Shown piece after piece: positions 1-10,006 of a DNA stretch of 64,000 bases; within the stretch, counting starts at the first letter, position 1, and each line of letters begins with the position of its first letter. Where the stretch lies: positions 1,364,001 through 1,428,000 of the forward strand of contig NZ_CP035926.1 in NCBI RefSeq assembly GCF_004214815.1, given 5' to 3'. Both the position numbers and the translations under genes were made by a program. This DNA is from Aliarcobacter thereius LMG 24486 (GTDB taxonomy: Bacteria > Campylobacterota > Campylobacteria > Campylobacterales > Arcobacteraceae). The notes under the pieces were generated by a model. It had not been told where the DNA came from. It searched no databases and saw only the letters and a list, made by a program, of their open reading frames with translations.

Positions 1-1
1 T

Positions 2-988
2 TTTAATAAAAAAACAATTTTAATAACTGGTGGAGCTGGTTTTATAGGTTCAAACTTGGCATTTTATTTTCAAAAAAATTATCCAGAAGCAAAAATTGTA
101 GTTTTGGATTGTTTTAGAAGTGGTGAAACTTTTTCTAATGGAAATTTAAAAAGCTTTGGACACTTTAAAAATTTAATTGGCTTTAATGGAGTTGTGATAA
201 GTGGTGATATAAATGATAAAAAACTTCTAAAATCTTTAGAAAATGATTATAGATTTGATTATATTTTTCATCAAGCAGCTATATCTGATACAACTGCACT
301 TGAACAAGATATTATGATAAAAACAAATGTAAATGCTTATGAAGATCTATTAAAAATTGCAATTAAACATAAAGCAAATATGATTTATGCTTCAAGTGCC
401 GCTACTTATGGAGATAGTGATAGATTTGAAGTTGGATTTGAAAAACCAAACAATGTTTATGGATTTTCAAAAGTTATGATGGATAATATTACATATGAGT
501 ATTTAAAACAAGATTTACCAATCTCTATTGTAGGGCTTAAATATTTTAATGTTTATGGTTCAAAAGAGTTCTTCAAAAATAAAACTGCTTCAATGGTAGT
601 TCAATTTGGACATCAAATTTTAAAAGGAGAAACTCCAAAACTTTTTGAAGGAAGTGATAAAATATTAAGAGATTTTATCTATATAGAAGATATTATTCAA
701 GCAAATATAAAAGCAACAAAACCAAAAAAATCTGGTGTTTATAATGTTGGAACTGGAAAAGCTAGAAGTTTTGAAGATATTGTAAATATTCTACAAAAAA
801 ATTTAGAAATAGATAATGGTAAAAACTATATTCCAAATCCATTTATTGGTTCTTACCAATTTTTTACTGAAGCGAATATAGAAACTACAAAAAAATTCTT
901 AAATTATGAACCAAGATTTTCTCTTGAAGATGGAATAAAAGATTATATACCTGAAATTAAAAGATTATTTACAGAAGAGATAAAATGA
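2..988 (+). CDS. hldD: ADP-L-glycero-D-manno-heptose 6-epimerase, 5'-truncated by the window edge
   Basis: Extended SDR epimerase that converts ADP-D-glycero-D-manno-heptose to the L,D form, the donor for inner-core LOS heptoses. The open frame runs in from the window edge, so the true start is outside. A TTG at 56 is not the start because the Rossmann motif GGAGFIG is encoded just upstream of it. Also visible are the SSA segment and the YGFSK (YxxxK) catalytic pair in the middle. The stop overlaps the hldE start by 4 nt (ATGA). The following hldE and gmhA genes, which complete the same pathway, make the assignment firm. Confidence 0.93.
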   Translation, partial: FNKKTILITGGAGFIGSNLAFYFQKNYPEAKIVVLDCFRSGETFSNGNLKSFGHFKNLIGFNGVVISGDINDKKLLKSLENDYRFDYIFHQAAISDTTALEQDIMIKTNVNAYEDLLKIAIKHKANMIYASSAATYGDSDRFEVGFEKPNNVYGFSKVMMDNITYEYLKQDLPISIVGLKYFNVYGSKEFFKNKTASMVVQFGHQILKGETPKLFEGSDKILRDFIYIEDIIQANIKATKPKKSGVYNVGTGKARSFEDIVNILQKNLEIDNGKNYIPNPFIGSYQFFTEANIETTKKFLNYEPRFSLEDGIKDYIPEIKRLFTEEIK

Positions 989-2421
989 TAGATATAAGTA
1001 AAAAGCCAAATATACTTGTAGTTGGTGATTTGATGATAGATCACTATTTATGGGGATCTTGCGATAGAATTTCACCTGAAGCACCTGTTCAAGTTGTAAA
1101 TGTAAAAAAAGAGAGTGCAACTTTAGGTGGAGCTGGAAATGTTATAAATAATCTTGTTGCTTTAGGAAGCAAAGTTGAAGTAATTAGTGTAATTGGTGAT
1201 GATAGTGTTGCAAATGAACTAAAAATTCTTTTAGAAAAAATTGGTGTAAATTCTAATAATCTAGTAATAGAAGAAAATAGAAAAACTTCTAAAAAAAGCC
1301 GACTTATGGCATCAAATCAACAAGTTTTAAGATACGATAGCGAAAGTGTTGAAAATATAAGTGATGAAAGTTCTAAAAAAATTTTAGAAGCAATATCAAA
1401 AAATATTAAATCTTACAATGCAATTATTTTATCTGATTATAAAAAAGGTGTTTTAACATCTTCTTTAACTCAAAATATAATCAAAATTGCAAATGAAAAT
1501 AAGATTAAAGTTTTAGCAGATCCAAAAGGAAAAGATTTTTCTAAATATAAAGGTGCTTATACTTTAACTCCAAATAAAAAAGAGGCAATTGAAGCTACAA
1601 ATATTGATATCAAAGATGAAAACTCTTTGATTGAAGCTTTAAAAAATTTAAAAGAAAAGTGTGATTTAGATGTTTCACTTATAACTTTAAGCGAACAAGG
1701 AATTGCAATATTCGATGAAAAACTTTTTACAAGTCCAACTGTTGCAAGAGAAGTTTTTGATGTAACAGGAGCTGGAGATACGGTTATTGCATCTATTACT
1801 TTTGCTCTTTCTTGCGGACTTGATATTAAAAAAGCTCTATATTTTGCAAATTTAGCAGCAGGAGTTGTTGTAGGAAAAATTGGTAGTGCAACTGCATCTT
1901 TAGATGAAATCTATGAATATGAATCAAGTTTAAATAAATCAAGTTCATCAAGCCATATAAAAACTTTTGAAGAGATAGAAAAACTTGCACTTAAGTTTCA
2001 TAGTCAAGGTAAAAAAGTTGTTTTTACAAATGGTTGCTTTGATATTCTTCATGTTGGGCATGTAAAATATCTTCAAGAAGCAAAAAGTTATGGCGATATT
2101 TTAATTTTAGGATTAAATGCAGATAGTAGTGTAAAAAAACTAAAAGGAGATTCACGACCAATAAATAATCAAGAAGATAGAGCATATATTTTAGCTTCAC
2201 TTGAAAGTGTTGATTATGTGGTAATATTTGAAGAAGAGACACCTTATGAATTAATTAAATTAATTCGTCCTCATATTTTGGTAAAAGGTGGAGATTATGA
2301 AGGTAAAGATGTTGTTGGGCAAGATATAGCAGATGAGTTAAAACTTGTTCAATTTGTAGATGGAAAAAGCACAACAAATACTATAAAAAGGATAGAAGAA
2401 AATGCAAAATGCAATAATTAA
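985..2421 (+). CDS. hldE: Bifunctional heptose 7-phosphate kinase / heptose 1-phosphate adenylyltransferase
   Basis: 478 aa, the normal length for the fused enzyme. The N-terminal PfkB/ribokinase domain (about 1-315) shows GGAGNV near the start and the anion-hole motif DVTGAGDT near 261. The C-terminal nucleotidyltransferase domain (about 340-478) shows [12 protein letters not shown] near 345-358. The kinase makes heptose 1,7-bisphosphate and the second domain activates heptose 1-phosphate with ATP; a separate GmhB phosphatase is needed between them and is not in the window. The gene sits between hldD (4-nt overlap) and gmhA (20-nt overlap), so the three are translationally coupled. Confidence 0.95.
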   Translation: MIDISKKPNILVVGDLMIDHYLWGSCDRISPEAPVQVVNVKKESATLGGAGNVINNLVALGSKVEVISVIGDDSVANELKILLEKIGVNSNNLVIEENRKTSKKSRLMASNQQVLRYDSESVENISDESSKKILEAISKNIKSYNAIILSDYKKGVLTSSLTQNIIKIANENKIKVLADPKGKDFSKYKGAYTLTPNKKEAIEATNIDIKDENSLIEALKNLKEKCDLDVSLITLSEQGIAIFDEKLFTSPTVAREVFDVTGAGDTVIASITFALSCGLDIKKALYFANLAAGVVVGKIGSATASLDEIYEYESSLNKSSSSSHIKTFEEIEKLALKFHSQGKKVVFTNGCFDILHVGHVKYLQEAKSYGDILILGLNADSSVKKLKGDSRPINNQEDRAYILASLESVDYVVIFEEETPYELIKLIRPHILVKGGDYEGKDVVGQDIADELKLVQFVDGKSTTNTIKRIEENAKCNN

Positions 2422-2968
2422 AGAGTTTTTAGCTCACCAAGAAACAATAGCAAAAGTAATAGAAACTATGCAAGAACCTCTTTTAGAAGCATCGAAACTT
2501 GCAGTTGAAACACTAAGAAATGGTAATAAAATTCTTCTTTGTGGAAATGGTGGAAGTGCAGCTGATGCACAACATATTGCTGCTGAATTAACAGGAAGAT
2601 ATAAAACTGAAAGAAAAGGTCTACCTGGAATTGCTCTTACAACTGATACAAGTGCAATAACTGCTATTGGAAATGATTATGGTTATGATAGAGTTTTTGA
2701 TAGACAAGTTGAAGCTTTAGCAAATAAAGGTGATTTACTTATAGGTATTTCAACTTCTGGAAACTCAAAAAATGTTTTAAATGCTTTAGAAGTAGCAAAA
2801 AAAATGGGTTGTAAAACTTTGGGATTAACAGGAAGAGATGGTGGAGCTATGAATGAGCTTTGTGATATAAATTTAGTTGTACCTTCAAATGATACACCAA
2901 GAATCCAAGAGATGCATATACTTTTTGCACATACAATTTGTCAAATTATTGACAATGAGTTAAGCTAA
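2402..2968 (+). CDS. gmhA: Sedoheptulose 7-phosphate isomerase
   Basis: 188 aa SIS-domain protein catalysing the first step of ADP-heptose synthesis. The phosphosugar-binding loop [16 protein letters not shown] lies at about residues 48-63, followed by SGNSKN and the family segment [14 protein letters not shown]. The start lies inside hldE in another frame, a 20-nt overlap that suggests coupled translation. A weak hairpin (GTAGAG/CTCTAC, 2991-3011) lies downstream but has no T-run. Confidence 0.94.
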   Translation: MQNAIIKEFLAHQETIAKVIETMQEPLLEASKLAVETLRNGNKILLCGNGGSAADAQHIAAELTGRYKTERKGLPGIALTTDTSAITAIGNDYGYDRVFDRQVEALANKGDLLIGISTSGNSKNVLNALEVAKKMGCKTLGLTGRDGGAMNELCDINLVVPSNDTPRIQEMHILFAHTICQIIDNELS

Positions 2969-3080
2969 ATTGTAATCGTTTTGTAATAGTGTAGAGCTAT
3001 TATTACTCTACCTATTCTATAAGGGTTATTTGATTTTATATCATTTAGCTCGCTTTTTTTATCTATATTCAGGGAAATTT

Positions 3081-4979
3081 ATGAAATTTATTTTTGAACT
3101 TCTAAAAACTTACTTACTTTTTGTTGCTCTTTTTCTTTTAGGAAGAGTTGCTTTATATCTAATCTACTTTGATAGATTTAGTGAAATTGCATTTGAACAA
3201 ACTCTTCTTACTTTTATTTATGGCTTAAGAATGGATACAATTGCGATATCAATAATACTTGTAATTCCAACTATTATTTTAGCTATTTCTCCTAAAAATA
3301 TATCTGGCTTTTCTTCAAAGCTTGTATCATATTTTATTTTAACATTTTTAGTTTTAGCAATATTTATAGAGTGTGCAACTTTCCCATTTTTTGATGAATA
3401 TGATTTAAGACCAAATTATCTATTTATAGAGTATTTAGAATACCCAAAAGAAGTTAGTAGTTTACTATTTAAAGATTATAAACTTGATATTTTATTTGCA
3501 ACAATTTTAATATTTGTTTGCATTAGTATTTATTTAAAATCAAATTTTATAAACTTCTCAAAAGTATTTGAAAGTAATTATAAAACAAGATTACTTCTAC
3601 TTTTACCTCTTTTATTAATATTATTTATTGGAATTCGTTCATCTTTTGCACATAGAGGTGCAAATATTTCTGATGCTCTATATAGTAAAAATAGAGTTCT
3701 AAATGAAATTACAAAAAACTCTTTACACTCTTTAGGTTATGCATATTATTCAAACAAAAAATCAGAAAGCAATATTTCAAAATATGGAAAAATTGATTTA
3801 AAAACTGCATATGCACTAGCCTCAAATGCTTTAGGTATAAAGTTTGAAGATGAACTAAGACCATTTTATAGAGAAGTTAAAACAATAAACAAAGAAGCCA
3901 AGCCAAAAAACTTAGTAATTATCATAGAAGAGAGTTTAGGTGCACAATTTACAGGTTTTATTGGTGGAACAAATCTTACTCCTAATCTTGATAAATTAGC
4001 AAATAATCATATATCATTTACAAATCTTTACTCAAATGGTACAAGAAGCATAAGAGGTTTAGCAGCTCTTTCTAGCGGAACTTTACCAATAGCAGGAAAT
4101 GGTATATTAAAAAGAAATAAATCACAAAATGACTTTTTCACAGTTGCATCTCTTTTAAAACCTTTTGATTATAAATCTAGTTTTATTTATGGTGGTGAAG
4201 CTAGGTTTGATAATATGAGATCTTGGTATTTAGGAAATGGTTTTGATACTGTTATTGAAGAAAAAGATTATAAAGACTCAATTTTTAAAAGTACTTGGGG
4301 AGTTAGTGATGAAGATTTAATGATAAAAGCAAATGATACTTTTAAAGAACATTTTATAAAAAATGAAAAGTTTGTAAGTGTTGTATTTACATCTTCAAAT
4401 CATATGCCATTTGAACTTCCTGATGGAAAAATAGAATTTGAAAAAAATATTCCAAGAAATAGTGTTGAGAATGCTATTAAATATGCTGATTTTGCTATTG
4501 GAAGATTTTTTGAATTGGCAAAAGAGGAAGAGTATTATAAAAATACTATTTTTGTAGTAGTTGCTGATCATAATGTAAGAGTTTATGGAGATGAAATTGT
4601 TCCTATTGATATGTTTCAAATTCCAGCTGCAATTATTGCAGAAGGTGTAAAATCTCAAGTATTTACTAAATTAAGTTCTCAATCTGATATTTTGGCAACA
4701 GCTCTTGACCTTTTAGGACTTGATTTATCTTATCCAATTTTAGGGAATTCAATATTTAAAGATAATAAACAAGAGATAAATCTTATGCTTTTTGATGAAA
4801 CTTTTGCATATAGAAAAGGTAATAAAGTAGCCATTTTAGTACCAAATTTACCTATAAGAACATATATTTATGAAGATAAAAATCTAATAGAAACTGAAGA
4901 GGATTTTTTATTAGAGCAAGAGGGATTAGCTCTTATATATGTACTTGATGATATGTATAACAACAAATCATACAAATAG
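3081..4979 (+). CDS. Membrane sulfatase-fold transferase (LTA synthase / phosphoethanolamine transferase-like)
   Basis: About 632 aa. A TTG at 3030 would add 17 residues, but the ATG at 3081 has a better ribosome binding site (CAGGGA, 6 nt upstream). The N-terminal ~200 residues hold five hydrophobic helices. A periplasmic alkaline-phosphatase-superfamily domain follows: metal-binding EES in the IIIEES segment, a candidate nucleophile Thr near 319 in NGTRSIRG, and a metal-binding ADHN near 494. Such enzymes move phosphoethanolamine or phosphoglycerol groups onto envelope glycans. It follows the heptose genes, so LOS is a likely acceptor, but the substrate cannot be read from sequence. Confidence 0.8.
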   Translation: MKFIFELLKTYLLFVALFLLGRVALYLIYFDRFSEIAFEQTLLTFIYGLRMDTIAISIILVIPTIILAISPKNISGFSSKLVSYFILTFLVLAIFIECATFPFFDEYDLRPNYLFIEYLEYPKEVSSLLFKDYKLDILFATILIFVCISIYLKSNFINFSKVFESNYKTRLLLLLPLLLILFIGIRSSFAHRGANISDALYSKNRVLNEITKNSLHSLGYAYYSNKKSESNISKYGKIDLKTAYALASNALGIKFEDELRPFYREVKTINKEAKPKNLVIIIEESLGAQFTGFIGGTNLTPNLDKLANNHISFTNLYSNGTRSIRGLAALSSGTLPIAGNGILKRNKSQNDFFTVASLLKPFDYKSSFIYGGEARFDNMRSWYLGNGFDTVIEEKDYKDSIFKSTWGVSDEDLMIKANDTFKEHFIKNEKFVSVVFTSSNHMPFELPDGKIEFEKNIPRNSVENAIKYADFAIGRFFELAKEEEYYKNTIFVVVADHNVRVYGDEIVPIDMFQIPAAIIAEGVKSQVFTKLSSQSDILATALDLLGLDLSYPILGNSIFKDNKQEINLMLFDETFAYRKGNKVAILVPNLPIRTYIYEDKNLIETEEDFLLEQEGLALIYVLDDMYNNKSYK

Positions 4980-4995
4980 AAGTTCTAAAACTTCT
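4978..4995. terminator. Short bidirectional hairpin between converging LOS genes
   Basis: AGAAGTT (4978-4984), loop CTAA, AACTTCT (4989-4995). It contains the stop codons of both converging genes, which are only 5 bp apart. The 7-bp AT-rich stem is modest, so termination strength is uncertain. Confidence 0.4.
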
Positions 4996-5923
4996 TAATC
5001 TCTTTTAAAACATCATTAGCAGTAATAAGTTTCATACAGTTATGATGTTTTAAAGGACAAGCTCTTTTCATACAAGGAGCACATTCAAGATTTTTTGTAA
5101 CTATTAATCCATTTGGATTGTTCCACTGGTTTGTCTCTGTAAATTTAGTAGGTCCAAAAATTGCAATAGTTTTTACTTTATATGCAGCTGCTATATGCAT
5201 TGGTCCACTATCATTTGTAATAAATAGTTCAAGTCCAGCAATTTTTTCTATAAGCTCTTTTATAGAAGTTTTTCCAGCAAGATTTTGATAGTTTGTAACT
5301 CCATTTTTTATGAGTTCATTTTCTATATCTTTTGCTATATCAACTTCAGATGGTCCACCAAAAATCACAATATCGTACTTTGAGGCAAGGTTTATAGCAA
5401 CTTTTGAAAACTCTTCAGGATACCATCTTTTTGCACTTCCATAAGTTGCTCCTGGATTTATACCAAGTGTTGCTTTATCATACTTAAATGCTTCAAAATA
5501 TAGTTTTAAATCCCCTACTTTATTATTAAGATTCAAAAACTTATTTATAAAATCATTATATCTAATTGCAAGATGAATCTCTTTTTTTGTAAGCCTTTTG
5601 TATCCTAATTTCTTTTTTGCATTTATAAAAAATAGTAAAAACTTTGAAGTAAAACTTCTTCTAAAAGATATTGCAATATCAAAATCACCTAAACTTTTTG
5701 CTAATTTTATGAGATTTAAATATCTATTTCCATCTTTTTTTGTATTATCTACTATTACTTTTTCTATATTTGGATAATCTTTATAGGCTTGTGTAGATAC
5801 ATATGATCCAAGAAGAGTTATTTTTGCTTCTGGATAAGATTTTATAATATTTTCTATAGCTGGAGTCGCCATAATTGCATCTCCAAGCCAAGTTGGAATC
5901 TCTATAAATATTTTTTTAATCAT
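4985..5923 (-). CDS. waaF: ADP-heptose:LPS heptosyltransferase II
   Basis: 312 aa GT9-family protein that adds the second heptose to the LOS inner core on the cytoplasmic face. The N-terminus has the family motif PTWLGDAIMATPAI, the acceptor-side loop. The C-terminal half has NDSGPMHIAAA near 240 and FGPTKFTETNQW, the ADP-heptose-binding region. It ends the long leftward LOS run and overlaps the preceding gene by 8 nt. waaC, the heptosyltransferase I gene, is at the other end of the variable block, as in related LOS loci. Confidence 0.92.
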   Translation of the reverse strand: MIKKIFIEIPTWLGDAIMATPAIENIIKSYPEAKITLLGSYVSTQAYKDYPNIEKVIVDNTKKDGNRYLNLIKLAKSLGDFDIAISFRRSFTSKFLLFFINAKKKLGYKRLTKKEIHLAIRYNDFINKFLNLNNKVGDLKLYFEAFKYDKATLGINPGATYGSAKRWYPEEFSKVAINLASKYDIVIFGGPSEVDIAKDIENELIKNGVTNYQNLAGKTSIKELIEKIAGLELFITNDSGPMHIAAAYKVKTIAIFGPTKFTETNQWNNPNGLIVTKNLECAPCMKRACPLKHHNCMKLITANDVLKEIKKF

Positions 5924-7565
5924 TTCCTAAAAGTTCCTTCAAAGCATAAAATTGTGGATATTTTTCTATTTTTCCATCCCTATTATCAACCAAACCATAA
6001 CCAGGTGCGATTAGTTGATGCCAGTAAACTCTTTTTATTTTTTTAGAATTTCTTGAAATATTAAAATAATCAATCATATATTTTGTATACTCTTCATTTG
6101 TCACACACTCTTTTTCACTTGTAGGTGCATAAGGTGCTGTATTTTTTATTGGCCAGTTTGTTTCAGTTATATAAATATCATCACTTAAAGTTTTTGGACT
6201 TAATTTAACCAAAGAAAAAAGCATATCAATCTTATTTTTCAGATCAAATATTCCATATTGTTTATTTTGTGGAGCTCCTCTTCTATCTACATAAAGAAGT
6301 GCTGAAGTTATATCATATTTTATTTTTTTCATATTGAACATAGCTCTTGCATTATAATAGTACTCAAAATCTATAACTGATGGTCCAAGAAGTTTTATAT
6401 TTGGAAATTTTTCATCTCTTATTTTCTGTGCTTCCATAAAAAAAGGAATATAATCCTCTTTTATACTAAAAAAACTCCATTTTAGTCTATTTATTGTTGT
6501 TCCTATTTGAAACTCATCTGAAATACCTTCAAAGTTTGTGAATATTTCTTCTAAATTATTTTTTAATATATCTATATTTTCAATATTTTCTTTATCTTGA
6601 ATAATATTTATTAGAATATTCTTTTTTGAATTTATATTAAAACTATTTGCAAAATTAACATAAGATTTTAAATTCTTTATATCAAATAGAGGTACTCTTA
6701 TAATAAGATTTTTAACCCCTAACTCTTCTATTAAGTCTTGCTGTATATTTTGTCCATCATCTTTATCTAAATTTACTCCAAGACCTATTAAATCTTTATA
6801 ACTTGTTTGAATTTTTCCTTTAAAAAACTTCATAAAAAGCACTGAAATTGGCAAAATAAATAAAGAAGTAAAAAGCATTTTAATATTATCATTTAAATGG
6901 TATTTTCTAACTCTTTTTTTAAACTCTCTATTCTTTATAACTTCAGGCTGATCAGAGTATTTATCCCAAGCAAGAAGATTATCGTAGTGAATATCTGCTT
7001 CATTAAAAAACATCTTTTTAGCTTTTTCCCATTGTTGTTTAGTTTTTCTTTTAGCTAAAAATTTAAAAGCTAATCTAATATGAAATTTACAATCTATTTT
7101 ATATCTTCCACCTAAACCATCAATGACAACCATTTTATATCTATTTTTTTCATACTCTTGAAGTAGTACATTATATAAACTAACATCCACAAACAATATA
7201 TTATTCTCAAACAAATATATTCTAAGTTCTTTTCCTAATTCCTCAAAATGTTCTTTTGATATAATTTTTTTTTGAAGAGCCTCTTTTACAGTAAGAGATT
7301 TCGTTCCATCATAATTAAATATTTTCTCAAAAACTAAACCTTCACCTAAGTTTGTATTAACTTTTCCATAAAATTTAGTTATATGCTCATAAGATATATT
7401 TTTATTTTTTAAATATTTAAAATAACTATATTCTAATTCATTTTGGCTATTATTCCCACATGAAATTTTAATAATCTTAGAATCATCACTTGGATGGTCA
7501 TATACTCTTCTTAAACCACCTTCTCCATAAAATATATCTTTTTCTAAAAAAATCATATCTTTCAT
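5916..7565 (-). CDS. Kinase-fold (YrbL-like) domain fused to a glycoside-hydrolase-like TIM barrel
   Basis: 549 aa with three visible parts. Residues about 1-215 resemble the YrbL/PhoP-regulated kinase-like family (GEGGLRRVYDHPSD near 14-27, then FVDVSLYNVLLQ and VVIDGLGG, which look like a degenerate catalytic loop and metal site). A hydrophobic segment lies at about 226-246. Residues about 255-545 resemble a clan-A glycosidase barrel (GLGVNLDKDDG, LLGPSVIDFE, ITETNWP with a possible nucleophile Glu near 467). Where such enzymes usually have the acid/base Asn-Glu, this one reads IGTTINR near 353, so it may not hydrolyse sugars. The start has a good AGAGGTG site. Its place beside waaF suggests a LOS-core role; the actual function is unknown. 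Confidence 0.6.
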   Translation of the reverse strand: MKDMIFLEKDIFYGEGGLRRVYDHPSDDSKIIKISCGNNSQNELEYSYFKYLKNKNISYEHITKFYGKVNTNLGEGLVFEKIFNYDGTKSLTVKEALQKKIISKEHFEELGKELRIYLFENNILFVDVSLYNVLLQEYEKNRYKMVVIDGLGGRYKIDCKFHIRLAFKFLAKRKTKQQWEKAKKMFFNEADIHYDNLLAWDKYSDQPEVIKNREFKKRVRKYHLNDNIKMLFTSLFILPISVLFMKFFKGKIQTSYKDLIGLGVNLDKDDGQNIQQDLIEELGVKNLIIRVPLFDIKNLKSYVNFANSFNINSKKNILINIIQDKENIENIDILKNNLEEIFTNFEGISDEFQIGTTINRLKWSFFSIKEDYIPFFMEAQKIRDEKFPNIKLLGPSVIDFEYYYNARAMFNMKKIKYDITSALLYVDRRGAPQNKQYGIFDLKNKIDMLFSLVKLSPKTLSDDIYITETNWPIKNTAPYAPTSEKECVTNEEYTKYMIDYFNISRNSKKIKRVYWHQLIAPGYGLVDNRDGKIEKYPQFYALKELLGND

Positions 7566-7589
7566 AATTCACCTCTAATTTTCTATATA

Positions 7590-9266
7590 CTATTTATCTC
7601 TAAAAGTAAATTTCTTTTTTTTCTTTTCTTTCATCATATTTTTTTGTTCTATATTATTATTTTCATCAAAATAAAGTTGTATATATCCACCTATACCTGT
7701 TAAATCATTACCAGTCACAAAATAGTCTTCTTTTTTATTAAATTTATTATAAGAAGATTTATATCCTAAAATATTTGCAATTAAATGAGAAATTTGATAA
7801 TGAGAAATGTATTCAAATTCTTCAAAATGGCTTGAATAATTTTTTTTCGTATTTAAAGAATATAAAAAAAATGGAACTTTATATACTGAACTATTTTCCA
7901 GTATTCCATGTCCACTCCTGTTTTTATCTTCTAAACTTGTTGCATGATCTGAAGTAAAAATTATATACGTTGGTTTTTCTGATTTCTTTTCTATTTTCTG
8001 AATTAATTTTTCTATCACACTATCTGTATATGCTATACTATTTATATAGTCTATAATATATTCATCTTTCCCTATAGAGTTTTCTTTATTAAAAGGTCTG
8101 AAGTCAGTAGGAATAAAATTTAAATATGGAGTATGTGAAGCTCTAAAATTCAAAACTAAAAAATTATTTTTTGTAAAGTCGACAGCATTTATTCTCTCTA
8201 ATAATGTTTCATCTAATGCTGATTTACTAACATCATTTGTATATGACGTACCATCTTCTAAAATATCTATATTTTTTGTACATAAAAAGTTTTTTATCTC
8301 TTTTAATTGTTCTCTAGCTTGTGAACTATAGAAATATGTATTAAATCCATTGTTTTTTGCCATTTTAAATAAACAAGTATTATGTGAAAATATCTGAGGT
8401 GTACTATCTGGTTTTTCTAACATATTAAAAAAACTTGGAATTGAAACACTTGTCATAACACCAGAAGATATTGCTTTTTTATATATAAAATTTCTATCTT
8501 CTTTTTTATTGTCTAAAAAAGGTGTTGTTTTTAAATCATAACCATATAAAGACATAAAATCTCTATGTGATGATTCTCCCATAATAACAATCAAATTTAT
8601 ATTTGGGTTTTTCTCAATAATATCTGGTGTATCAACTATCTCTTGTTCTAATCCACTTTTTCCTGAAATTTTTTTTGGTATTACATTACCAAAAAGATTT
8701 GATAATGTAGTAATTGTATTTGCTACTGGACTATACTCATAATTTGGATTGCTCCATTTTCCATAATCATCATTTATATATATTCTAATTGGTAAAAAGA
8801 TCAAAAATATCAAGATAATATATCCTAAATATTGTATCTTTATTCTTCTTGAATTAAATCTTTTTATAAAAAAGAAACTTAATAAAAATAGAACTATAAC
8901 AAGAAGTAAAGGAAAAAATGAAAGATGTATTACAGAAGAAAAAGTAAGATATGTTTCTTTGAATTCAACAAAAAACAATAAGTACTCTGTAGGAAAAATC
9001 CAAGTACCATAATAAGAAAAGTGAACAAATTGGAACCATGTAAAAAGTGACATTAAAAAATAAGAACTTATAATCACTCTTAAATTTACAATAGATATAA
9101 CTAATAAGTGGAAAAAGAATTGCTCAGCAAATCCTCTTAAACTAATTGTTGGGATTAATATATCATTATAAATTCTATAAAATTGTTCAATAGATATAAA
9201 TAATATGGATATTATTATAGCAAGAATTATATTGTATTTTATTTTCTTAAGTTTGTCATATATCAT
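7590..9266 (-). CDS. Phosphoethanolamine transferase, EptA/CptA-like
   Basis: 558 aa inner-membrane enzyme with about five N-terminal helices (to about 160) and a periplasmic sulfatase-fold domain. Visible metal and catalytic elements are MGESSHRDFMSLYGY near 230, a nucleophile Thr near 270 in SGVMTSVSIPSF, and FTSDHATSLED near 443 with a later GHG. This pattern is typical of transferases that put phosphoethanolamine on lipid A or core sugars. It overlaps the upstream glycosyltransferase gene by 4 nt (ATGA), placing it in the LOS operon. Whether it modifies lipid A or heptose cannot be decided here. The C-terminus has a Lys-rich tail (KEKKKKKF). Confidence 0.85.
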   Translation of the reverse strand: MIYDKLKKIKYNIILAIIISILFISIEQFYRIYNDILIPTISLRGFAEQFFFHLLVISIVNLRVIISSYFLMSLFTWFQFVHFSYYGTWIFPTEYLLFFVEFKETYLTFSSVIHLSFFPLLLVIVLFLLSFFFIKRFNSRRIKIQYLGYIILIFLIFLPIRIYINDDYGKWSNPNYEYSPVANTITTLSNLFGNVIPKKISGKSGLEQEIVDTPDIIEKNPNINLIVIMGESSHRDFMSLYGYDLKTTPFLDNKKEDRNFIYKKAISSGVMTSVSIPSFFNMLEKPDSTPQIFSHNTCLFKMAKNNGFNTYFYSSQAREQLKEIKNFLCTKNIDILEDGTSYTNDVSKSALDETLLERINAVDFTKNNFLVLNFRASHTPYLNFIPTDFRPFNKENSIGKDEYIIDYINSIAYTDSVIEKLIQKIEKKSEKPTYIIFTSDHATSLEDKNRSGHGILENSSVYKVPFFLYSLNTKKNYSSHFEEFEYISHYQISHLIANILGYKSSYNKFNKKEDYFVTGNDLTGIGGYIQLYFDENNNIEQKNMMKEKKKKKFTFRDK

Positions 9267-10006
9267 AGATCATGATTCTCCTCATATAATTTTAAATATT
9301 TATAAAATACACCATTTGCACCAGATACACATACCAGTAATCCTATGTATCCATCCAAGAAACCTCTCCTAAATATATAGTTTTTTATAAAAAAATATGT
9401 TGCTCTAAAAAAAGCTTTTAAAGGAGTAGATTTTTTCTTATTTTTATAATCATTTGCAAAAATAGAAGAATATTTATCTGTTTTTTGTAAAAAATCAGAA
9501 ATTGAAGAGTAACTATAATGTTCTACATTCCCTTCTAAAACTTCTAGCTTTAGTCCTTCAATAATTATATCTTCATGAACCATATTATCATTTATTTTAG
9601 TCACTTTTTTATTAAACATTCTTTTTATCTTTTGACCACTCCATCCACAGTATTTTACTTGTTTTTCTTTATAATATGCATTGAAATTTAGAAGATATAC
9701 AGTATCATCTTCTAATTTTTTATTTTGTAAAGTATTTAACAATTTAGAATCTACAACTTCATCGCTATCCAAGATTAAAATCCAATCATTTTTTGCGTAA
9801 CTAATAGCTTTATTCTTTGTCCAGCCAAATCCCTTGAACTCACCTTCTACTAAATTTACATTTTCAAATTCTTTTGAGTGTTTTATGGTATTATCAGTTG
9901 AGCCATTATCATAAACAACAACATCATTAAAATCAACTAAACTTTTTAATGTTTTTTCTATTGTTTTTTCACTATTTTTCGCAATTATTACTACACTTAT
10001 ATTCAT
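9263..10006 (-). CDS. Family 2 glycosyltransferase, WaaE/LgtF-like
   Basis: 247 aa. The GT-A fold is evident from SVVIIAKNSEKTIEKTL, DNGSTDNT near 33-40 and the DSDE motif near 81. The segment EGEFKGFGWTKNKAI and a C-terminal region with FRATYFFIKNYIFRRGFLDGY are typical of the WaaE/LgtF group that adds beta-glucose to the first heptose of the core. The sugar specificity is inferred. It overlaps both neighbours by 4 nt. Confidence 0.8.
   Translation of the reverse strand: MNISVVIIAKNSEKTIEKTLKSLVDFNDVVVYDNGSTDNTIKHSKEFENVNLVEGEFKGFGWTKNKAISYAKNDWILILDSDEVVDSKLLNTLQNKKLEDDTVYLLNFNAYYKEKQVKYCGWSGQKIKRMFNKKVTKINDNMVHEDIIIEGLKLEVLEGNVEHYSYSSISDFLQKTDKYSSIFANDYKNKKKSTPLKAFFRATYFFIKNYIFRRGFLDGYIGLLVCVSGANGVFYKYLKLYEENHDL

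Noticed and set aside
3030-3080. TTG start 17 codons upstream for the sulfatase-fold protein
   Set aside because: The ATG at 3081 has a better placed ribosome binding site and begins directly with the first membrane helix.
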